A stretch of 64,000 nucleotides of DNA. It comes from Cryptomeria japonica (taxonomy: Eukaryota; Streptophyta; Pinopsida; Cupressales; Cupressaceae). The notes beneath the pieces are model-generated. The model ran no database searches and was not told the origin of the DNA. It saw only the letters and a list, made by a program, of their open reading frames with translations. The position numbers were made by a program, and so were the translations under genes. Location: positions 340,298,502 to 340,362,501 of the forward strand of contig NC_081414.1 in assembly GCF_030272615.1 (NCBI RefSeq), in the 5' to 3' direction. How positions within the stretch are numbered: position 1 is the first letter of the stretch; each line of letters begins with the position of its first letter. Below are positions 46,311-57,774 of this stretch, piece by piece.

Positions 46311-49001
46311 TTTGCTTTATGAGTCTTTGTTGAAGTTTGAGTGAAAATGATGATGAATTTTTGATGAAATGAAAGATTAATGGTTGGTGATTTGTGTTGC
46401 ACGTGGATCTCTAGCACTGTTAAGGTGGATGTAACCGAAATTCCTTTTTTTGAATTACTTGCTTGTTTGATAAATTTTGATGTGATAAGGTGTAGAGAAA
46501 TCTGAGATGTGGTATAGATTGAACTACCTAGTAATGAGAGGATTCACTCATGAACTAGTTTTAACCTGCGTAGATGTGTCTCTTAGGATGAGCTTATCCT
46601 AGATGTAGAAACAATCTAAAAAGTGATGTGATGCGTTTGATTCAAGCAATATCTAAAAAGAGAACTTGGGACAAGAACCTCTTACTGTTTTGAGAGTTGG
46701 AATGGATTGATAATGAAGTGATGATGTATGAATAAGATAATGGATGAAATGTTTTTCAACTTCAATAAAAACTTTGTGTCACAAATGGGACAAACTCTAC
46801 CTCTTCTCTTTCGGGTGTTGGTGGTATTTCTCGAGCTATGTTGTATGTGATACAGATGTTTGGGAAGAAGTTGGGATTAATCTTACCTCCTTGGTTTTTG
46901 TGATAACTCAGAGCTCTATATTGCATAAAAGCTCTGCGGTTCAATGATTCTGAATCAAATTCGTTTGTTTTGCCTTGAAGGTAGAGACGCATGCGATGCA
47001 GAAAGACTCTATGTGAGACAAAGATTTGTCTATTTATATAGAAGAACTTCCTCCTTTTGATCAAAGCCTTTGAGCTTAATGGTCTTCTTTTCAAGTTGAT
47101 ATTCTGATGACGCTTCTTCTTTCGCAAGATGTGAAGAATGGTCATAAAGTTTTGACTCTTTGTTGTTTGCACTTTGTTTTTGGTATTTTTGGTTGTTTTT
47201 GAGAAATGTTGGATGAATACTTTGTTTTTGGGATTGATTTTCTGATTTTTCTTTGACAAGAAAACAAAGCAAGCACACAAACACAAGAATGTTGCCCCCA
47301 GAGGCACAAATGAGTATGGGTGTAGATCAACCCAATCCTTGGACTTGTATATGACCGTTCTTTTAGATGTATTTTAAGGTGTATTTCCAAAGCCTGAAGG
47401 CGGCTCAATTTGCACTTGGTCTTGACTAAAACGAACACACTTCAAACACTCTTTATCCCTAAGGTCAAATGGCCAGTTGTGATAAATTTAGCCCACATCT
47501 TGATATTTCTTCAACTTTGGTACTACATACCTTATGAATCCCGCCTTGGCAGGTAAGGATGTGATACACTAAGTCTTGCACGAGCATAACAAATAGATGA
47601 TCCCTATGATGGGGGAGTCACCACTTTTATCAAGCCACAAGTGATTTTTCAAAAAGCTATGTTTCTACTCAAGGAAATAAGTATGGTGAGTATCTTGGGA
47701 GCAAAACCATCTATGCTCTTGCACTAAATTATATTGCAAATATCTTCAATCAATAGAATGGGTGGGCTACTATTTAAAGGTGTTTAGTCATGTTCGATGT
47801 TTTTGGACATAAGTTCATTCTGCAGTGACTCACTTAATAGCCTTGTAACTGGTGGTGGGGCCCATTTGTCCTTTCGGCCAGTTACATTGTAGGAACAGCT
47901 ATACCCAAGGCTACAGCTTTCGCTCTCACCTGATTTCTATAGCAGCTCGAAGGATTTTCCGCATGAGGTTGTTCCCAAGAGTGATGTGTCTCTTGGTAGG
48001 CCTCTCTTAAAAAGATAAAATTTTGAGTGTTACTAACACTTTTCTCTTGCACCTAGGACCATGAAATCCAGGGGAGAAGATAGTGTGTGTTAGAAGTAGG
48101 ACCACTCGACCAACTCTTTGCACAAGTTTGCCAAATATGAAAAACACTTGTTCTTTTTAATCTGTCATTGCAATGTGATCTAACTATTTGGAGATGTTGC
48201 TCCAATAGTCATGGTGTTCTTTTTAACTTCAAAGGCAAAATATTTTGTAAACTAGGAACTTTGAAATCCTAGTCAACTGAATTGAAAAAACGTCTTGCTT
48301 GAAAATTGTTTTTGAGCTTGAAGGAAAAATGGCTTGTTCTTTTTAGATTGCCCAAAACAAAGTGTTGATTGTAAATTTCTTTTAAGTTGATGCAAGAAAA
48401 TAAATTTTGTTTTGTTGATTTTAAGCACCAAAATGAAGTTTGTTTCCTAACTTGCAAGAAATAAAGTTGTTTTGTATAAGTTTGTGGTTCTTTTTACCTT
48501 GGAACAATGAAATTCTTTTTAAGAGCCCCAAACAAATTTGTGATTCTTTTTTAAAAGCCCAAATTTGAAATGTGAAGTTAATTTTAAACCAAAATAAAAA
48601 GTGAATTCATTTTTAAAACCAACTTCAAAAACAAGTTAGTAAAAAATATAAATCTACTTTTTAATCTAATTTAAATCTGCACGAAAGAGAAAAATAGTTA
48701 GTAAAATCCACCTATTTGGTGGGCTTTTACAAGCCTAATTTTTTTTTTTGGTTACAAGGTGATTTGTACAACGTTTTGTTACAATAGCGCTAGTCTGCGT
48801 TTGAACAGAGGTGCTATTTAACACAAACACACTAAAAGAAAGGGAAAGACAGAGAAGACAAAAGTGCTGAAACAGGGTGAATAGCGCCAAAACAATGTCA
48901 AACACGCCAAAACAGTGTCAAAAGCGCAACTTGTGTGACATTTTCAACATTCAAACATGTTATTGGTTAAAAAAAAAGTTGATCTTTTTGGTGTTTGGAT
49001 T
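46311..49001 (-). other. 5' leader of the Tat-like element
   Basis: A 2.7 kb non-coding leader between PBS and gag. A 181-codon open stretch at 46762-47307 (minus) starts MPLGATFLCLCACFVFLSKK and is Lys/Asn/Phe-rich. Ogre-type elements can carry an extra ORF upstream of gag, but I see no domain and treat it as unproven. Positions 48480-48640 repeat CTTTTTAA/AAATTTG words. Positions 48880-48930 hold a short GCCAAAACAGTGTCAAA repeat. Confidence 0.5.
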
Positions 49002-49019
49002 CACGTCGGGTTCACCAAA
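49002..49019 (-). other. Primer-binding site of the Tat-like element
   Basis: Minus strand TTTGGTGAACCCGACGTG directly follows the 5' LTR end (AGAGCATCA). A related box follows the LTR at 3352. Confidence 0.65.
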
Positions 49020-50888
49020 TGATGCTCTGCGAAATGGACAAGGTTAGCAAATGATAACAAAACACAAGACACAAGAAAATCGTTAGTGTTAGTCAATCAA
49101 AAACCAATCTAAACAGACATATCAAAAGAGACACTAAAATCATGAAAGCATATTTAACTAAAGAAGCAAATATGATGAGGCATCTCCAAATACCTCCTAA
49201 CATGCTCTTAGCTTCTTCTCCTTTGTTCCTCTCCTCTCTAAGTTCCAAAATAGTGTAGCTCTCAGCAGCTTTTTGCACTATGGATGCTTATGGAGGATTG
49301 AGATTTGAGTATTTTGCTCTAAATGTAAAATGAAAAGTTAATATTAAGTTATTGATGCTAAAATGATTTATTTTAACCAAAATAACAATACATGAGTTTG
49401 CTATGCTAAATGCTCTCTAAAATGCCTATAGGTTAAATGCATACTAGTTTTCAGGATCTGGATTATGAAGAAATGGGCTCTATTTATAGGAAAAATGGAG
49501 CAATGGATGGTTGAGATTGAGTAATCTCAACAAGGGTCAGGATTGAATGGTATTCAATCCATGTGAGGACTTTCAACCCAATCCCATGTTGACAAGTGTC
49601 ACCATGAGGAGGCTTGAGAGGAGAGATAAGAAGCATTAAATGCTTGAGGGGACATGATGGTTACCCTAGTCAAAGAAATAAATGCTTTGAAGAGACACAT
49701 GGGTTACATGAGGGTTAAGTCAGGGTTCAAAGTCCTCAACCATGGGTGCAAGTGGAATTAACCATTAATGGTCATGTAAGAGCCATAAGTGGTTTTGAAG
49801 ACTTTAGAGGTTAATTTGTTGAACACACAAAGCATTAATTGCTTTTCAAAGACTTTGGAGTCTTTGAGAAGTGACTCCAATTTGCTTAGGAATGTGACAA
49901 TATTTAGGGGATGAATTAGGTTAATGAGGAAGGGTTTAGAAGAATCTAGAAGGGGTTTAAGCATGCAAGTGGATTTTGTAGGAAAATGCAAGTGGGAGGA
50001 ATTTTGGTATTTTCAATTAAAATAAAATCATTTATTTCAATTAAATGGTGTAAGTTGCATTTGGATAAATATTTAAATAAATATTAATTTATTTAAATGA
50101 GAAAAAGAAGATAAAACATTAAATGCTTGAAGACTTTGAGGGAAACCATTAAAGGCTTAAGAAGACTTTAAGGGAAGCCATTAAGTTTGAAGACTTTAAG
50201 GGAAACCATTAAAGGCTTAAGAAGACTCTAGAAATAAGCCATTAAGTTTGAAGACTTTAAGGGAAACCATTAAAGTCTTAAGAAGACTTTAAGGGAAGCC
50301 ATCAAGTTTGAAGACTTTAAGGGAAACCATTAAAGGCTTAAGAAGACTCTTAGAAGGAAGCCATTAAGTTTGAAGACTTTAAGGGAAACCATTAAAAGTT
50401 TCAAGTGGGTGAGGATAAATAGGATTTTAAATAAATAATTTATTTAAAATAGTTGTGCAACTTGCATTTGTAGGAAAATGCAAGTGGGTGGAGGATAAAG
50501 GTGATTTAAATAAATGATTTATTTAAAATAGTTGTGCAACTTGCATTTGTAGAAAAATGCAAGTGGGTGGAGGATAAAGGTGATTTAAATAAATGATTTA
50601 TTTAAATGTGAGAGGTGGGATTTTGAGGGAATTTAAATAAATATTAATTTATTTAAATGTGAGAGAAGATTTAATTAAATAAATATGATTTATTTATTTA
50701 ATTAATGGTCTGAATTTGGTTAAGTGAATTAAATCAAATAAATTGAATAATTTATTTAATTAATAGGAAAAGAGGGTTAAGATGAATTAATTAAATATAT
50801 TAATTTAATTAATTATTGATTGATGGTTAAATAATCAAATAAATACTAAATATTCATTTAATTAAGTGGACAGATTTATGTGACTATA
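49020..50888 (-). repeat. 5' LTR of the Tat-like element
   Basis: Almost identical to 34826-36682, including the internal minisatellite (50126-50400), the TATA-like box (49480-49490) and the same small ORFs. A clear difference is a short insertion near 49500-49512. This is the promoter LTR for the minus-strand transcript. Confidence 0.85.
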
Positions 50889-53547
50889 ATTGCATTTCTA
50901 TTTAGTTAGTTAGGCCAACTTGGGTGATATCCTAGGCTTAAGTAGGTTATATATAGTCTAGGTGACAAGTCTTATAAATTATCATAATATTGCAAAGTGT
51001 GTTCTCATTAGAGCTATTTGGAGGTTTTTCCCTCAAAGTGACTTATTAGCACTCGTTGCATCTAGGTGATGCTCCTAGTGGTGAAGTATTGGAACTTCTC
51101 GAAAGGTCACCCATCCCAGTACTACTACACAAATAATTATTTGAGAGTAGTTTCTCTTTCATCATTTTCTCTTGAATTACATCAATTTTGTCAAGTACAA
51201 TTGTTGGTGAAGATCATCTTGTTTCGATGGCAACTAATTCTCCTTGAAATCTGAACATTTATTTAATGAAATGGGATTGTTGATGGTTTTGCATCATAAG
51301 TTTTGTAAAAAGAGGTATGTTTTGTTTCCTCATGGTATGCAATGATCACAAGCTACACATAAAATGAAATTGGGAAAAAAAGGCTAAGCAATTTTATAAG
51401 CAAATGTAAGTTGCAAGTGCAAATTGAAATTCTACAAACTTTACTAACGTCATCTATGCTTGGGTAGGGTCGTCGACCAGACGATCCAAAAGTAGAATTT
51501 TCTTTTTGTCAGACATTATAGTTGAAAATGCTAAGATAGGAGAACTATTTGTCAAAATTCCTTAATTGAGCTGCCATTTCATGGAGTAAGTAAAAACCAA
51601 TCTTAGTGATGTTTACTAATGTGTTTCATGTGTTTACTGAGATATAGAATACAAAGAGGAAAGGGTTGGTATGTTACGTTACTTCACTTTTTTGTCTGCT
51701 AAAGTGAGACCACTAGTTTAGCAAATAGGAAGTTGTGAAACCATCATAGTAGTGATGTAAGTATCACCCTAATTCTAAATTATTGGGACAAACATCTAAA
51801 TATTGCGACAAATGATCGTATTGTCATATCAATTGTGCCACCATTGTTTATGATTGACGATTTTTAAATTAATAAAATGTGAAGTTTGAAGAGTTAGAAT
51901 AAAGTGAAATCATCACAGTGGCACGATATAATCATTATGATAATTCTAAGCTATTTGCACAATCATCCAATTATTGTGACAAATGATCATATTGTTGTAT
52001 CGTGTCACAATTGCTTATGGTTGATGATGATTATATTCATAAAATGTGAAGTTTGAAGAGGTAGAATGATTATCAAAAGGTACATAGAATTAAGGGGATT
52101 AGTACATACATGTTAGTGAGACACAATCAATTAAGGGATTTGTCTGGCTATTCTAACTAGTTACCATATTTATGTTGTAATGGTGTTTCAAGTGTTATAA
52201 ATCTATCATTGGATTCCAAAATTTGATTCATGTAATAATGTGCAAAAATAAGTATCTACAAGGAAGAAACTCACTATTTAAGGGCTTTGTATTGTACTAA
52301 GTAGAACTCAAAGCCAAACAATTGTAAATTTCAGTCCGCACTAAAAGAACAAACCTTGTGAATTAAGTTCGCATTAAAGTACCAAATCAAATCTTCATTA
52401 AGAAACTCGCTTTTTAAGGATTTTGTATTGTAAAGCATTTAAGATGTATATAAAGAGTACATTATAAGATTGAAACTTAGAAACAACCATTTATGAAGTT
52501 CAATCCAAACCCAAAGACCACACTAGGCCTTTAGTAAGAAACTCACTTTTCAAGGACTCCATACTACACTAGTAAAAGTAAGACATGTAGAAGAGTAACA
52601 CCTATAACGTATATATCTAGGAATTAAACTATAAAATTAGAATGCAATTAAATACTTATATATCTTTGAGTAAAGAGAAACATAAATCTTTGATAAGAAC
52701 TCTGCCTTTTAAAACATTACTAATTTTGTATAATACTTTCACAAATACTTAAATCGCTCACAATACTTATAATACAATTTTGAACTATCTTTCAAACCAA
52801 ATAATTTAATAATCAAAGATATATTTCTTTAAAATAAACTTATTTTTAACATTAATAAACTACAAAAAATATTATAAATTATATAACTGTTAAATATTTA
52901 AATAGAGCACAATTAAATAATTTTAATAGTACATAAACACCTTTAACATTTTCTATTGCTTCTAGTAGGTGTGTTCTACTCATACATTGCCAATCCGAAG
53001 ACTAATTATACATTGGCTAGAATCTAAAATTGACAATTCAATGAAGATAGAATGTTGACATAGACAACTTCATCACTTTTAAGTTTATCAATCTAAGAAG
53101 TAGGGGAGAGGGCCCTATAGTGGAGTGGAGTCCAATATAAGGGATGGTAGTTGAGCAAAATGGGCATATTAGTGTAGCATTAAAACAATCATGTCAATAC
53201 TTATCCCCAAAAAGATTTTAGTAAATATGAAAAACTATGATAAAACATTTATGTCACATCAATGGGCCAATCATCATGACTGCACAACTATGGGTCTTAC
53301 TTTTTTTTAGACCATTTAAACACCTCAACAAAAAAACATACTGATATGATATCATTTTCTAACATATAGACTTGAAATCAAATTTTTGAAATAGAAAACA
53401 GGACAAATAAACAGCTTGTACAAAAGTGAAAATGTTTATAAATATCTACATGCAAAATTAAAATACTCCACTAGAAGGCTCTTTCTCCTGAACATTTTCT
53501 CAAAATGTTTACTTGAAACACTTTCCAGACGTTAAGATTCTACTTTA
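50889..53547. other. Gene-free stretch downstream of the receptor kinase
   Basis: Apart from the 5S-derived fragment, no coding or RNA gene was seen. Positions 51750-52080 contain two diverged copies of an about 150-base unit with AAATGATCATATTG and AAAATGTGAAGTTTGAAGAG words. Positions 52300-52700 contain repeats of AAGAAACTCAC/TTTTAAGGA-type words. The rest is AT-rich. Confidence 0.5.
51091..51129 (-). ncRNA. 5S rRNA-derived fragment
   Basis: On the minus strand the sequence resembles the 3' half of plant 5S rRNA: GTAGTAGTACTGGGATGGG, then TGACC and a GGAAGT-like continuation (GAGAAGTTCC). This includes the internal control region C box GGATGGGTGACC. The 5' half and the terminal stem are missing, so it is not a functional 5S gene. 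It could be a 5S pseudogene or part of a Cassandra-type element, whose LTRs carry 5S sequence. Confidence 0.65.
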
Positions 53548-56500
53548 TCACGTCTCCCTACCGCATTCCTCTAACATCTGCACCACTTTTCTCATACAAG
53601 GCCGACGGTTTGGCTCTCTGTTCGTGCAAATCAAACCCACCCGTAAGACGCGTAACATTTGTTCCACACAATTATCCTCTACAGCACGCTCATCTACCAC
53701 TACCATCTCTCCTCCATCTGTCGAAATTTTAGACCATATCCAACGCACGAAGTCCACGCTCTCTCTGGGCTCCACCTCACCATTGGCTTTCCTCCCGCTC
53801 ACCAGCTCTAACACTACCACCCCGAAGCTATATACGTCACTTTTCTCATTCACCCTTAGCTTCTCCACATATTCTACATACCACATATTGCGGGATAATT
53901 TTTTTGAAAAATAACATAGTTTTTCTAGGGAAAAATAATTTATTTAGAATTTGAAAGAAGAGAAAGTGTTCATACCAGGGGCTATATATCCGTGCGACCC
54001 TACATAACTAGACACCGTATACTCTTCGCCCAACATATCAAGCACCCTCGATACGCCAAAATCTGCAATCTTAGCCATAGAATCCTCGTCCAGCAAGATG
54101 TTGCGAGACTTCACATCCCTGTGCAATATTGGAGGGTAGCAATCATGATGCATATAACTCAGCCCACGAGCTGCTCCAAGAGCGATCTTATAACGCATTG
54201 GCCATGGCAGCGCCATTTGTGGTCCTGGGCCACCATGCAGATGGTCGAACAAGCTGCCGTTGGGCATGAACTCGTATACCAACAGCTTGAAATCGGACTC
54301 TTCACTTGAAATGCAACAGAGAAGCTTCAAGATGTTGGTGTGCCGGATGAGTCCCAACGTATCTACTTCCACTTCCACTTCCACTTCCACAATTTTATTA
54401 TCTTCTTGCTCACCTATTCTCTTGAATCTTCCTGTTGATCTGCTCATGTTTCCGATCTTCTTAACGGCTACTGCTTTCCCATTGGGGAGAAAGACCTTGT
54501 AAACTTTTCCAGCACCTCCGGATCCAATCACTTTAGCCTCCTTCAAGTTGTGGAAGATGTATGATTCGTCCACATCTATTTGGTGGAATTGAGTTAATTT
54601 CCACGATGGCGTCCTGCTTCGCTTCCTGAAAAACAAGCAACACAGACAAATGGAGCACAACGTGACGGTCAAAACCGGTACCAGAATGGTAGCTAAACTC
54701 TGAGGTGACAACTTATGAGGAGAGGAACACGGTGGTAGCATCAAATTCTGACCTCCGCATAGCTTCGGATTGCCTAGAAAACCCTCCTTGTAAGCCAGAA
54801 TGTCGAGAGCGTCAGGAATGCATCCAGACAAGTCATTGTTGGAGACATTGAAAACAGTCAGCTTCAGGTTTCCTAGCTTGGGCGGAATTCCGCCAGAAAG
54901 GAAATTGTTTGAGAGATCAAGACTGTTCATCATGCCGTTTAGAGCTGCAGGGATTTCGCCTGTAAGTCGATTGTTACCCAAATTGAGCTGACTGAGTTTC
55001 TTTAGCAATGTTATTTCCTCGGGAATTTCTCCTGACAGAAAATTATGGTCCAGCTGGAGAGTACTGACCAAACTTAAGGCCCCGAGCTCGTGGGGAATTG
55101 GGCCTAACAAACGGTTGTTTCTGGCTTGAAACACTTGAAGATTTATCAGCTGTCCAAGTTGTGCAGGCATTCTTCCTTCGAACCGATTGTTGCTTATCTC
55201 CAACGAACTCAGATTCCTCGCTTCACCGATTGCAGCTGAAATCTGGCCTTCAAACGTATTGTTGCTGAGAGACAATTCCTTGAGATTGGAAGCACCCCAG
55301 AGCCCAGGAGGAATCTCACCGCTCAACTGGTTGTTGTCGACGTGGAGAAGCACTAGAGATTTACAGTATTCGAAGGACGAAGGCAGACTACCGTTGAAAT
55401 TATTTGAAGTGCCATGAAAGCTATATAGCGCTCCTCCCCGACACAGATTCTTTGGCAGAGGGCCTTCCAATTCATTTCCCACCACATCAACAAGAATGAT
55501 ATTGGAGAATGTACCCAAAGTCGGGGGCAACCATCCATTGAGCTTGTTGCCAAACAGCTTCAAGTAGCTCAAGCACCGTAGCTTGCCGAGCTCAGCAGGT
55601 ATCTCTCCGGTCAGCCGATTGCTAAACAAAAACAGAGTATTCAAATAGGTGAGATTGGAGACTCCGTCGGGAATTGTGCCGTGAAGCTGATTGTCGCTAA
55701 AATCCAAGATAGATAAGCTCCTCAATTGGCCAATGTCTGCCGAAATTTGTGCAGACAAATTGTTGTCAAAGAGATACACTTCTCTCAAATTTGAGAGAGC
55801 CATTAAACTGGTAGGGATCTCACCCGAGAGATGATTCAGCGACAAATCCAACTCCTCCAGCTGCGTTAAATTGCCCAAGAAAGTCGGGATTCGGCCCAGA
55901 AGACTACAGTTCTATAGCCATAACTGCTGCAGTTGCTTTAAATTGCCAAGCTCTGTGGGTAACACACCAGGACGCAGAGGATTATTGTCAAACGTGAGGT
56001 TCTTCAGAGACTTCAGATTCCCGACAAAATTAGGGAATGGTCCACTCAAACTATTTTTGTGGAAGAAGAGAGCTTCGAGCTTTGGAAGCATTCCAAAGGC
56101 TGGAGGAATGGGGCCACTGAAAGCATTATGCGCCAAGTTCAACTCTCTCAACTTACTCAATTCGGAGATTCGAGCGGGCAACGTTCCAGCGAAATGGTTG
56201 TGTGACAAATCGAGCTTCTGCAAACGCTTGCAATGCAAGAGGCCGTTGGGGAAGGGACCAGTAAAAGCATTGTGTTGGACAGTCAACACGTTGAGACGGG
56301 AAAGACCGCATATGGTGGAAGTCAAGTGGCCAGAAATTAAGAACCCCGTGAGATCAACAGTGGTAACGGTATTGAAAGCATCACAGGAGATTCCTTGCCA
56401 AGTACATGGGGTTTGGTGAGACTCATTCCAGTCGCTCAAAGCATTCCGCGTGTCCCTACAATCTGCCTTTTTAATTTTAAGCAGAATAATGCCATCTTGG

Positions 56501-56580
56501 GAAAGGGAAGTGCAGTAGAGAAACACAAATAAAAAGCTGAGAATCCAGCAAAAGCAAGTGAGAAAGCGGATGGATACCAT
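53548..56580 (-). pseudogene. LRR receptor-like kinase, subfamily XI (HAESA/CLAVATA1-like), with a premature stop
   Basis: Two exons on the minus strand (56580-53976 and 53873-53548) are joined by a 102-base GT-AG intron inside the kinase GYIAPE motif. They give 976 codons plus stop. Order: signal peptide (residues about 1-28), LRR N-cap with DWNESHQTPCTWQGISCD, about 22 leucine-rich repeats, a CGGQNLMLPPC cap, one membrane span (about 620-645), and a Ser/Thr kinase. The kinase has the Gly loop GSGGAGKVYK (about 685), Lys in VAVKK, HRDVKSRNILLD (about 820), DFG (about 840) and APE. An in-frame TAG at 55912-55914 (codon 223, in LRR 7) interrupts an otherwise open frame. Family members sense peptide hormones at the plasma membrane. 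This is the only host-like gene in the window. It may be a recent pseudogene, an allele, or carry a sequence error. Confidence 0.88.
53874..53975 (-). other. Intron of the receptor kinase gene
   Basis: 102 bases, donor GTATGAAC (from 53975) and acceptor TATGTAG (to 53874). Splicing restores APEYVEKLRVNEKSDVYSFG exactly. The position within the APE motif matches the single kinase-domain intron known in LRR subfamily XI genes. Confidence 0.85.
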
Positions 56581-56684
56581 TGCTGTTATAATTCTCAGGA
56601 AAAGCTCTCCTTGCAGAAATGTCTAGAAAATTCTCAGATTTAAGGCTCGTTTATTGATTGTCTTTCTTCGCAACGTCCAAACTT

Positions 56685-56938
56685 TTGGACTACTACCGCT
56701 GATTAGTAAGCAGAGAAAGAAGAATTTGTTGGACTACTACCGTTGATTAGTAAGCACAGAAAGAAGAAGTTGTTGGATTTTCTTGAGTGGTGTGCCATGC
56801 GAAAAAAAGAAGAGTCGAAAGGTGTGACTAGTCGACCAGTATAAATGGAAGAAGTTGTTGGATTTTCTTGAGTGGTGTGCCATGCGATAAAAAGAAGAGT
56901 CGAAAGGTGTGTGTGACTAGTCGACCAGTATAAATGGG
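56685..56938. repeat. Two pairs of tandem duplications upstream of the receptor kinase
   Basis: First pair: a 44-base unit (56685-56728 and 56729-56772) beginning TTGGACTACTACCG. Second pair: an about 85-base unit (56766-56850 and 56851-56938) containing GAGTGGTGTGCCATGCGA and ACTAGTCGACCAGTATAAAT. Copies are almost identical. They lie about 100-360 bases upstream of the kinase start codon, hence in its likely promoter or 5' UTR. Confidence 0.8.
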
Positions 56939-57774
56939 GGCGTGAATAACCCGTTCAAAAGAGCGTAGATGACTCGCTAAAAGTCAGCGTCAAGTCTACC
57001 CATATTGCCGTATTTATTATTATTTAATTGAAATTCAAAATCATATTATTACTCAATATCAATTAATTTATAAATTCAATCAAATGGAGATCTAAAGTGA
57101 TGGATAGATAATAGGTATTAAAAATATTTTAAATTTGTATATTAATAGAAAATTATTCTCTCTAGATGTAATTATAAAATATAATATTTTCTAATTTTAG
57201 TCTTATAATTTGTAGTAATAGTGAAAATCTTATATTTAAAGTAAGGAGGTATCATAGATGTCTTTGGATGGTTTGTTTTGAAGAGGTCCAATAGAATTCA
57301 TCAAAGAAGTGGAATAGGGTGGAGGGGTCATTAGATTCAAATGTGGAGAATTGTAGAGAGGTAGGGATAAAGAGAGAGGATTGAAAATATGTGTTGGTCC
57401 TCAAATCAACAAATTGAAAAATTCTATGAGTATGCCTTGCTCAATGATCAAATCTTCCAATTGATTTGACCAACTAATAGAGTGAACCTTTCAAGGTTGC
57501 TAACTCCCTACTTCAGGCTCTATAGAACCTAGGTGGGTGTACCTACTCACCAATTGATTCTCTTACTCAGTGCTTTTTATAGCAGATTTGTATATTATAC
57601 TTTCTACTTCTGTTGTTTATCTCAAAGTGGCATATATCTTTGGGATAAATTATCTTACTATTCTGATTAATTTTAACTTCAATATGATTATGTTATCTTT
57701 ACTTTTTACTCCTATTCTCTACTTCTGCTTCCTACTAACATAAAAAATAAAAATGGAAAAAGGGCACGCTAAAA
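56939..57774. other. Gene-free stretch
   Basis: AT-rich left half (57000-57250). The right half (57240-57770) leads to the next ORF and shows no LTR signature or domain. Confidence 0.4.

Larger units (their letters stand above)
34826..50888 (-). mobile_element. Tat/Ogre-like Ty3/gypsy retroelement, 16 kb
   Basis: LTRs at 34826-36682 and 49020-50888 are nearly identical over about 1.86 kb. The minus strand carries PBS, leader, gag, protease, G-patch-like linker, RT, RNase H, a second RNase H, integrase, a 2.5 kb 3' region and a polypurine tract, in that order. Integrase after RT is the gypsy order. The extra RNase H and the gag knuckle type CDFHQGRGHKTSNC point to the Tat lineage. Flanking pentamers attat and attgc match poorly. 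Coding parts have many stops and shifts, so this copy is non-autonomous despite its young LTRs. Confidence 0.85.

Noticed and set aside
46762-47307. 181-codon ORF in the leader of the Tat-like element as an extra gene
   Set aside because: No domain and Lys/Asn/Phe-rich low-complexity composition. Described within the leader instead of as a gene.
55871-56419. 182-codon plus-strand ORF opposite the receptor kinase
   Set aside because: It is the antisense shadow of the LRR coding region.
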